Shown one piece after another: positions 1-4,771 of a stretch of 8,765 nt of DNA. Both the position numbers and the translations under genes were made by a program. Under the pieces are notes generated by a model, which worked only from the letters and a program-made list of their open reading frames with translations, did not search any database and was not told the DNA's origin. Source of the stretch: Bathymodiolus azoricus thioautotrophic gill symbiont (GTDB lineage: Bacteria > Pseudomonadota > Gammaproteobacteria > PS1 > Pseudothioglobaceae); NCBI RefSeq assembly GCF_001298715.1, contig NZ_CDSC02000324.1, positions 1 through 8,765 of the forward strand, written 5' to 3'. The stretch's first letter is position 1; every line of letters begins with the position of its first letter.

Positions 1-90
1 CCTTTTTTGTTTTGGCAAAAACTGGGCTTATTTTTTGTAAAATACCTAAGGTTTTTTGTGGTGTTGGATAAAAAGCAGTTTTGTTGATTT

Positions 91-180
91 GGATGGTTGG
101 CAAAATGGGTGGTTTTGGTTTGGTTTGGTTTGGTTGGGGTGGGTTTTTAAGGGGCGACTAAATAGGGATGATTGGCAAAA
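91..180 (+). repeat. Direct repeat, two 15-bp copies 75 bases apart
   Basis: GGATGGTTGGCAAAA (91-105) and GGATGATTGGCAAAA (166-180) match at 14 of 15 positions. Their core TTGGCAAAA occurs a third time at 12-20. The second copy also forms a small perfect hairpin, ATTGGC-AAAA-GCCAAT (171-186). The similarity does not continue on either side. The function is unknown. Confidence 0.6.
111..143 (+). repeat. GGTTT tandem repeat with G-quadruplex potential
   Basis: Starting at 111 the strand reads GGTTTT, then GGTTT three times, then GGTT, GGGG, T and GGG. This is a short pentamer repeat on a strand almost free of C and A. It has more than four G runs of at least two, spaced by 1-4 T, so a two-tetrad G-quadruplex on the + strand (or its transcript) is possible but would be weak. 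It is also the kind of tract that gains and loses units by slippage. Confidence 0.7.
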
Positions 181-297
181 GCCAATTTTCACCCAATTGA
201 TGAGTTTTTTTAAACCTTATTCTAGCAGGGCTAAGGCTGGGTTTAAAAAAATCACCAATTGGGTGAAAAGTGGGTTTCTGATGATGATTCCTATTTA
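159..297. repeat. Long imperfect inverted repeat (MITE-like stem-loop)
   Basis: Nested arms pair around one centre. Arm 186-199 pairs perfectly with 256-269 (14 bp), 201-203 with 252-254, and 205-216 with 240-251 (12 bp). Only a mismatch (200/255) and a bulged G (204) interrupt this, leaving a 23-base loop. Further out, 159-169 pairs with 287-297, with one G-T wobble. The whole is a stem-loop of about 139 bases with matching TA dinucleotides at both ends, which resembles a small non-autonomous element using TA target sites. No transposase is visible. It could instead be a structured RNA or an upstream-gene terminator, but no T-tract follows it. Confidence 0.7.
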
Positions 298-401
298 TGC
301 AAAGGTCTCTTTTAATATAAAATACGCTTGAGGCTCTTGTATTAATCCAGTGTGATTTAGGGAATGCAGAAAATAGCGCATTTTTATCTAAAAATGAGAA
401 T

Positions 402-415
402 AATAGCTAGCTATT
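402..415. promoter_or_regulatory. 14-bp perfect palindrome upstream of trpE
   Basis: AATAGCTAGCTATT reads the same on both strands and ends 66 bases before the trpE start. Its position suits an operator or the binding site of a dimeric regulator. It contains one central CTAG, and the E. coli TrpR operator also uses CTAG half-sites, but there two lie about 8 bp apart, so this is not a match to that operator. The palindrome is a direct observation; the regulatory role is inference. Confidence 0.35.
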
Positions 416-423
416 TACCGAGT

Positions 424-452
424 TTTTGGTGGGAAAGGTGTTGTTTTATAAA
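424..452 (+). promoter_or_regulatory. trpE: Possible trpE promoter
   Basis: A good -10 box, TATAAA (447-452, followed by T), lies 29 bases before the trpE start and about 17 bases after a poor -35 box, TTTTGG (424-429). A weaker alternative is TTGAGG (328-333) with TGTGAT (351-356) at 17-base spacing. In DNA this AT-rich such boxes arise by chance, so this is only a candidate. Confidence 0.25.
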
Positions 453-481
453 TTTTATTGGGTTAATACGGGAGTCTCACC

Positions 482-1942
482 ATGAATAAAGCGAATTTTG
501 ATAAAACGGTAGCTGATGGATATAACCATATTCCTGTTTACAAAACTATTTCGATTGATACAAATGAAAATACAGCATTAGATTTGTATTTGAAGCTCGC
601 TAACAATCCTTATTCTTATCTTTTTGAATCGGTTGAAGGTGGAGAGAAATGGGGTCGTTATTCAATGATTGGTTTGCATGCGCAAACTGTTATTAAAGTC
701 TTTGACTATGATGTGCGTATTGAGTATCAAGGTGAATTACTTGAGTCAAATAAGGTAGATGACCCATTGATGTGGGTTGAAGAATATTTAAGTCAGTACA
801 AAGTACCGAAGATAGATGAATTGCCAGATTTTAATGGTGGATTGGTTGGTTATTTTGGTTATGAAATCATTCGTTATATCGAGCCAAAATTAGCCAAAAT
901 TAACCAACAAGACGAATTGGGTATGCCTGATATTTTGTTAATGGTGTCTGATGATTTGGTGGTATTTGATAATGTTCTGAATCAAGCATTTATCATTACT
1001 CATATTAACCCAGACACGCAAAACTATGAAGATGCACAAGCACGATTAGAGGAAATTTCAAACAAAATCCAAGTGCCATACAAGCGCGAACAGTATCAAT
1101 CAGATAATTTAAAAGAGCAAGATTTTGTCTCAAGTTTCGGTGAAGACAATTATAAAACTACGGTTGAAAAAATTCAACAATATATTGTTGCAGGTGATGT
1201 GATGCAAGTGGTACCATCACAACGATTGAGTAGCAAATTCAGTGCACCACCTGTGGAGTTGTATCGCCAATTACGCCTTTTGAATCCATCACCTTATATG
1301 TATTATCTGAATTTAGGTGACAGTGCAATTGTCGGTTCATCACCTGAAATTCTCACGCGTTTTGATGCTAACAACACAGCCACAGTAAGACCTTTGGCGG
1401 GTACACGCAAGCGCGGTAGTAATGAAGCAGAAGATTTAGCGTTGGAAAAAGATTTATTGGCAGACGAGAAAGAAATTGCTGAGCATTTAATGCTCATTGA
1501 TTTAGGTAGAAATGATTTGGGTCGAATTGCCAAAATAGGCAGTGTGAAGTTAACCGATAAAATGTCAATTGAACGATATTCACATGTGATGCATATTGTG
1601 TCAAATGTTGAATGTAGCTTGCAAGATGGTATGAGTGCGATTGATGTATTGAGAGCTACTTTTCCAGCAGGTACACTTAGTGGTGCACCTAAGATCCGTG
1701 CTATGGAAATTATCAATGAGGTTGAGCCACTTAAGCGCAATATTTATTCAGGTGCGATTGGTTATCTTTCCTGGCACGGTTGCATGGATATGGCAATTGC
1801 CATTCGTACCGCAGTCATCAAGGATAAAAAACTCTATGTTCAGGCTGGCGCAGGGGTTGTGTATGATTCAGTGCCACAATCTGAGTGGGATGAAACCATG
1901 CATAAGGCGCGTGCGCTTATTAAGGCCGCTGAACAAGTTTAA
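482..1942 (+). CDS. trpE: Anthranilate synthase component I (TrpE)
   Basis: TrpE makes anthranilate from chorismate and ammonia, the first committed step of tryptophan synthesis. It normally works with the glutamine amidotransferase TrpG, in the cytoplasm. At 486 residues it is a usual length. The N-terminal part carries the feedback-site region (LFESVEGGEKWGRYS, about 47-61) and the NPSPYMYYL segment (268-276), both linked in the family to tryptophan inhibition. The chorismate-binding domain follows: RPLAGT (303-308), EHLMLIDLGRNDLGR (334-348), PAGTLSGAPK (395-404) and GAGVV (456-460). The start is supported by GGGAG at 470-474, seven bases before the ATG. No trpG, trpD or trpC follows; the next gene is soxX after 124 bases, so trpE stands apart from the rest of its pathway here. 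Confusion with PabB is unlikely given the intact N-terminal inhibition region. Confidence 0.95.
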   Translation: MNKANFDKTVADGYNHIPVYKTISIDTNENTALDLYLKLANNPYSYLFESVEGGEKWGRYSMIGLHAQTVIKVFDYDVRIEYQGELLESNKVDDPLMWVEEYLSQYKVPKIDELPDFNGGLVGYFGYEIIRYIEPKLAKINQQDELGMPDILLMVSDDLVVFDNVLNQAFIITHINPDTQNYEDAQARLEEISNKIQVPYKREQYQSDNLKEQDFVSSFGEDNYKTTVEKIQQYIVAGDVMQVVPSQRLSSKFSAPPVELYRQLRLLNPSPYMYYLNLGDSAIVGSSPEILTRFDANNTATVRPLAGTRKRGSNEAEDLALEKDLLADEKEIAEHLMLIDLGRNDLGRIAKIGSVKLTDKMSIERYSHVMHIVSNVECSLQDGMSAIDVLRATFPAGTLSGAPKIRAMEIINEVEPLKRNIYSGAIGYLSWHGCMDMAIAIRTAVIKDKKLYVQAGAGVVYDSVPQSEWDETMHKARALIKAAEQV

Positions 1943-1973
1943 TATATCGTAATATTATGTTTTAATGATAGTC

Positions 1974-2001
1974 TTGCGTTCGTTTGCAATATAGGTATTA
2001 T
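1974..2001 (+). promoter_or_regulatory. Possible promoter of the sox operon
   Basis: TTGCGT (1974-1979) and TATTAT (1996-2001) are spaced by 16 bases in the 124-base gap between trpE and soxX. The -10 box matches the sigma-70 consensus at 5 of 6 positions, the -35 box at only 3. No clear terminator for trpE lies in the gap, so read-through from trpE is also possible. Confidence 0.3.
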
Positions 2002-2066
2002 GGCTATCTGGTTGTTCCTATAGAGTCAGCTAAAGGTTTTTATTTTTTAAATAAAGAGGAGAAAAA

Positions 2067-2477
2067 ATGATTAAAAACAAACATTTTTCTACATTAGTAT
2101 TATCCGCAGTAGTAAGTATCGCAATTCTTGCAACACCTTCTTATGCAGGTAAGAAGGAAGAGAAAGCACTAAAGAAGGCGGCAAAATTGTGTAAACAAAC
2201 ATATCCTGCGAATGTTGAAGGCTGTGCCCCTGCATTTAGTAGAAGTCACGGTAATTGCTTAGGTTGTCATAACATTCAGGGTGGTACGCAGCCAGGTAAT
2301 GTTGCACCACCACTTGTTGCAATGAAAGCAAGGTTTCCAAATAGAGCGGTTTTGAGAGCACAAATTTGGGATGCAACCGTTAAGAATCCAAATTCTTTAA
2401 TGCCACCAATGGGCAAGCATAAAATTTTAACTGAAAAGCAAGTCGATTCAGTTACAGATTTTATTCATTCACTATAA
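2067..2477 (+). CDS. soxX: Sulfur oxidation c-type cytochrome SoxX
   Basis: SoxX is the small cytochrome subunit of SoxXA, which oxidatively attaches thiosulfate to the SoxY cysteine in the periplasm. The 136-residue product begins with a Sec signal peptide (about 1-27, ending SYA before GKK). It has one haem c motif, CLGCH (64-68), inside the typical SoxX context GNCLGCH. The family stretch PGNVAPPL (76-83) follows, then RFPNRAVLRAQIWD (89-102). LMPPMG (111-116) should supply the distal methionine ligand, probably M112. Two further cysteines (C42, C53) precede the haem. The start is set by AGAGGAG at 2055-2061. It is the first of five closely packed genes; soxY starts 15 bases downstream. 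Confidence 0.95.
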   Translation: MIKNKHFSTLVLSAVVSIAILATPSYAGKKEEKALKKAAKLCKQTYPANVEGCAPAFSRSHGNCLGCHNIQGGTQPGNVAPPLVAMKARFPNRAVLRAQIWDATVKNPNSLMPPMGKHKILTEKQVDSVTDFIHSL

Positions 2478-2492
2478 ACAAGGAGAGTTAAA

Positions 2493-2936
2493 ATGGAAAG
2501 AAGATTATTTTTAAAAAGTGCAATAGCAGGTTCTGCAGTTGCAACAGCAGTAGGTGCAGGCTTGCTAACACCGTCAACAGTTTTCGCTGCATCAGCGAAA
2601 TTCAAAGGTTTGTCAAATACAGCAGTATCAAATGTAGCAAGTGCAGGTAAAGGTTCATTTAAATTCAAAGCCCCTGAGATTGCTGAGAATGGTGCAAAGG
2701 TACCAATGGAAGTAAATGCTTCTAAGATAAGTGATGTAACTAATATTTCTTTCTTGGTAAAAGAAAATAGCACGCCATTGGTGGCTTCATTTAATTTGTT
2801 TGGTGCAGTTGGCTTTATTTCTACCCGTGTTAAGATGGGTAAAACTTCAGCAGTAGATGCGCTGGTTACTGCAGGTGGTTCTACCACTAAAGTAACGAAA
2901 GAAGTTAAAGTAACTATTGGCGGCTGCGGCGGTTAA
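2493..2936 (+). CDS. soxY: Sulfur carrier protein SoxY
   Basis: SoxY carries pathway intermediates covalently on a cysteine near its C-terminus while SoxXA, SoxB and, where present, SoxCD act on them. The 147-residue product ends in GGCGG (143-147), the hallmark swinging arm, with C145 as the carrier residue and the only cysteine. The N-terminus is a twin-arginine signal, RRLFLK (3-8), followed by a hydrophobic stretch and a likely cleavage after VFA (30-32). This indicates Tat export of a folded protein, probably together with SoxZ, which has no signal of its own. AAGGAG at 2480-2485 supports the start. The gene lies 34 bases before soxZ. Confidence 0.96.
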   Translation: MERRLFLKSAIAGSAVATAVGAGLLTPSTVFAASAKFKGLSNTAVSNVASAGKGSFKFKAPEIAENGAKVPMEVNASKISDVTNISFLVKENSTPLVASFNLFGAVGFISTRVKMGKTSAVDALVTAGGSTTKVTKEVKVTIGGCGG

Positions 2937-2970
2937 TTCAATATATTAATTATAATTAGGAGAAACTATT

Positions 2971-3273
2971 ATGGCAAAGATTAAATTAAAGCCAAAAGCT
3001 AGAAAAGGCGTTATCAGTATTAAAGCGTTAATTAAACACCCAATGGAAACTGGTCTTCGTAAGAAAAAAGGTAAATTAGTTCCTGCAAACCACATTGACC
3101 ACATGGTTATATTGCACAATGGCAATAAAGTGGTTGATGCAGATATTGGTAGTTCAATGTCTAAAGACCCGTACTTTAAGTTTAAAGTTGCGGGTGTTAA
3201 GGGTGACACAATTGAACTTAAATATAAGGATAATAAAGGTAAAACAGGCTCTAAGACTGCAAAGTCCAAGTAA
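2971..3273 (+). CDS. soxZ: Sulfur oxidation protein SoxZ
   Basis: SoxZ is the partner that forms the SoxYZ carrier complex and presents the SoxY arm to the Sox enzymes. The product is 100 residues, the usual size, with the conserved segment IKHPMETGLRKKKG (21-34) followed by PANHID (38-43). It has no signal peptide and no cysteine, as expected of a protein that leaves the cytoplasm with Tat-exported SoxY. The start is supported by AGGAG at 2958-2962. Lysine is very frequent, especially at the C-terminus, which fits an AT-rich genome and gives a basic protein. Confidence 0.95.
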   Translation: MAKIKLKPKARKGVISIKALIKHPMETGLRKKKGKLVPANHIDHMVILHNGNKVVDADIGSSMSKDPYFKFKVAGVKGDTIELKYKDNKGKTGSKTAKSK

Positions 3274-3299
3274 TCCTGTTTTTTATTAAGGAGGGAATA

Positions 3300-4163
3300 A
3301 TGAAAAAAATTATAACAACAATGGCAGTAGTGGCTTTATTAAGCTCAACTACTGTATTTTCGGCACAGCAGTCGTCAGTTGTTCAGGCTGATATTGATGC
3401 ATTTCAAGGTCACTTCAAGAAGAAGTTTTCTCACTTGTCGTTAAATGACTTTTCTAAAGGTCCTTATGCAGTGAGTGAAGATAAAATGGGGCAGTTTGAA
3501 GCAGTGATGGAGATGCCTCCGTTTGAAGATCATATTGAGAAAGGTGAAAAGTTATGGAAGACAGCATTTAAGAATGGTAAAACTTATTCTAGCTGTTTTT
3601 CTGGTGGCGATGAAACTATTCGTACGCAATTTCCAAGATGGAATACTGCTGAAAGTAAGGTTGATACTTTAGAGCAGTCCATTGTTGATTGTCGCGTTAA
3701 GAATGGCGAGAAGAAAATTAGCACTGGTAAAGGTAAGTTGGCATGGATGTCGGCTTATTTAACCACTATTGCTGAAGGTCAGACGATTAATGTCATTGTT
3801 CCAGAAGGCGATGTTAAGGCGTTGGCGGCTTATAAAGATGGTAAAAAATTCTTCTATGCTAAGCGTGGTCAGTTGAATCTTTCTTGTGCAAACTGTCATA
3901 TAGATTTTGCAGGTCAGCGTATTCGTGGTGACACATTATCACCAGCGTTAGGCCATATTACACACTTCCCTGTATGGCGTGGTAAATGGGCTAAAAAGAA
4001 AGGTGATGGTTTTGGTACTATTCAGCGTCGTTATGGTGGTTGTAATAAGCAGGTTCGTGCTAAGCCATTTAAAAGACATAAGAAAGAATATGATAATCTA
4101 GAATATTTCCATACTGTGATGAGTAATGGCATGGAGATTTCTGGTACCGAATATAGACAATAA
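3300..4163 (+). CDS. soxA: Sulfur oxidation c-type cytochrome SoxA, single-haem type
   Basis: SoxA is the catalytic subunit of SoxXA and joins thiosulfate to SoxY. The 287-residue product has a Sec signal peptide (about 1-22, VFSA). It has one haem c motif, CANCH (196-200). In RRYGGCNKQVRAKPF (243-257), C248 is the expected persulfide-modified cysteine that ligates the active-site haem. Two-haem SoxA proteins have another CxxCH in the N-terminal half. Here that place holds a lone C99 (YSSCFSGG), with C131 (VDCR) further on, so the N-terminal haem is absent and these two cysteines probably form a disulfide, as described for single-haem SoxA. A very strong Shine-Dalgarno (AAGGAGGG, 3288-3295) precedes the ATG. 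The end, EYFHTVMSNG to EYRQ, is typical of the family. Confidence 0.95.
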   Translation: MKKIITTMAVVALLSSTTVFSAQQSSVVQADIDAFQGHFKKKFSHLSLNDFSKGPYAVSEDKMGQFEAVMEMPPFEDHIEKGEKLWKTAFKNGKTYSSCFSGGDETIRTQFPRWNTAESKVDTLEQSIVDCRVKNGEKKISTGKGKLAWMSAYLTTIAEGQTINVIVPEGDVKALAAYKDGKKFFYAKRGQLNLSCANCHIDFAGQRIRGDTLSPALGHITHFPVWRGKWAKKKGDGFGTIQRRYGGCNKQVRAKPFKRHKKEYDNLEYFHTVMSNGMEISGTEYRQ

Positions 4164-4174
4164 AGGAGAATAAC

Positions 4175-4519
4175 ATGAGAAAACTATTATTAATAACATT
4201 AACTGCATTTGCTTTGTCTGTCCAAGTTGATTTAGTTGCAGCGGACCATGCACATAATGGGAAGAATTCCCCTTCTGGTAAGGCTTCTGGAGTTGAGCTT
4301 TCTGTTGAATGTAAAAGTGCAATCTCTGCAGCAAGTGCTGAGAATAGAAGGGCTAAAAAAGTTGGTTTTGAGTGGCGTGATACAAAAAAGTTCATTAAAC
4401 AAGCTAAAAAGGCTGGTGGTAAGAAATGTGTGAAATTGGCCAATAAAGCCAAAGCTCAGGCACTCAATGCTCAGCAGCAGGCTAAAGACCAAGCTAATGC
4501 AGGTCCTGTGGGTTTTTAG
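4175..4519 (+). CDS. soxK: Small periplasmic SoxXA-binding protein (SoxK-like)
   Basis: This 114-residue exported protein follows soxA by only 11 bases, with AAAGGAG (4162-4168) overlapping the soxA stop. A Sec signal peptide covers about 1-23 (cleavage near LVAA). The mature part is small, basic and probably helical. It contains EWRDT (66-70) and an Ala/Lys/Gln-rich C-terminal half, and has two cysteines (C46, C85). The WRDT motif followed by repeated alanine-rich helix is what I recall of SoxK/SAXB, a small protein that in green sulfur bacteria binds SoxXA and raises its activity. Position after soxA agrees. The identification rests on motif memory and context; without a profile match it could be an unrelated small Sox-linked protein. 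Confidence 0.6.
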   Translation: MRKLLLITLTAFALSVQVDLVAADHAHNGKNSPSGKASGVELSVECKSAISAASAENRRAKKVGFEWRDTKKFIKQAKKAGGKKCVKLANKAKAQALNAQQQAKDQANAGPVGF

Positions 4520-4535
4520 ATTCATCTAACTATCC

Positions 4536-4567
4536 AAAAAAATACTCCTTTATTGGGGTATTTTTTT
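4536..4567 (+). terminator. Rho-independent terminator of the sox operon
   Basis: A-tract plus TACTCC (4536-4548), loop TTTATT (4549-4554) and GGGGTA plus seven T (4555-4567) form a 13-bp stem with one T-G wobble. It begins 17 bases after the stop of the SoxK-like gene. The A-tract on the left means it could also act on - strand transcripts, but no gene on that strand ends here. Confidence 0.88.
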
Positions 4568-4685
4568 GTCTGTAAGAGATGAGTTTAACGACAAAAATAT
4601 CAGAGTAAGAAATGATAATTTACTACTTTTAAAAGCATATAGAGGCTTGAAACTTTTTATATTAACTTGCCTTATTAGAGGGCTG

Positions 4686-4730
4686 AATCTTAAAATTATT
4701 TTTATCATTGATTGAGTTAATTTTAAGATT
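4686..4730. repeat. Perfect 13-bp inverted repeat upstream of dnaE
   Basis: AATCTTAAAATTA (4686-4698) and TAATTTTAAGATT (4718-4730) are exact reverse complements around a 19-base centre, ending 41 bases before the dnaE start. The arms are too AT-rich and too far apart for a strong terminator and no T-tract follows. A two-site operator or a remnant of an inserted repeat is possible. A 10-bp palindrome, CTTTTAAAAG, lies at 4626-4635. Confidence 0.6.
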
Positions 4731-4740
4731 AAAATAAAAC
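4712..4740 (+). promoter_or_regulatory. dnaE: Possible dnaE promoter
   Basis: TTGAGT (4712-4717) and TAAAAC (4735-4740) are spaced by 17 bases and each match the sigma-70 consensus at 4 of 6 positions. The right arm of the 13-bp inverted repeat falls in the spacer between the boxes, where a bound protein would block polymerase. dnaE needs its own promoter because a strong terminator precedes it. This is a weak candidate. Confidence 0.25.
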
Positions 4741-4771
4741 TTTTAAAATCCACACACTAAGATTCTTTTAA

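Larger units (their letters stand above)
1..481. other. Gene-poor, repeat-rich region upstream of trpE
   Basis: No protein gene is supported here. The first 87 bases are open in frame 1 up to a TGA at 88-90 and could be the tail of an upstream gene, but the translation shows nothing recognisable. The only longer + strand frame (TTG at 56 to 331) owes its many tryptophans to a GGTTT repeat and runs through a long inverted repeat, so it is probably not a gene. What can be seen: TTGGCAAAA three times (12-20, 97-105, 172-180), a G/T-rich tract (111-143), a large stem-loop (159-297), TATAAA boxes at 316 and 447, and a 14-bp palindrome (402-415). The region looks like decayed or mobile-element-derived spacer that also carries the trpE control signals. 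Confidence 0.6.

Noticed and set aside
56..331. 91-codon + strand frame as a protein gene
   Set aside because: It has a TTG start with no Shine-Dalgarno, a composition driven by a GGTTT repeat, and a large inverted repeat covering half of it. It is kept only as a low-probability leader idea.
1303..1740. 145-codon - strand frame within trpE
   Set aside because: It lies wholly antisense to a gene with clear family motifs and its translation shows no recognisable domain.
1943..2066. Possible trpE terminator in the trpE-soxX gap
   Set aside because: Only a weak interrupted pairing (CTAT..GG with CC.ATAG near 2004-2028) is seen, with no directly following T-tract.
2465..2887. 140-codon - strand frame opposite soxY
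   Set aside because: It is antisense to a complete soxY with Tat signal and GGCGG end, and contains no motif of its own.
2946..3269. 107-codon - strand frame opposite soxZ
   Set aside because: It mirrors soxZ codon usage on the other strand; the hydrophobic look comes from the lysine-rich sense strand.
4069..4525. Overlapping - strand frames opposite the end of soxA and the SoxK-like gene
   Set aside because: They lie antisense to genes with signal peptides and ribosome binding sites, and show no coherent product.
4550..4753. 67-codon - strand frame in the sox-dnaE spacer
   Set aside because: It consists of low-complexity AT-rich sequence through a terminator arm and an inverted repeat, without a ribosome binding site or a recognisable product.
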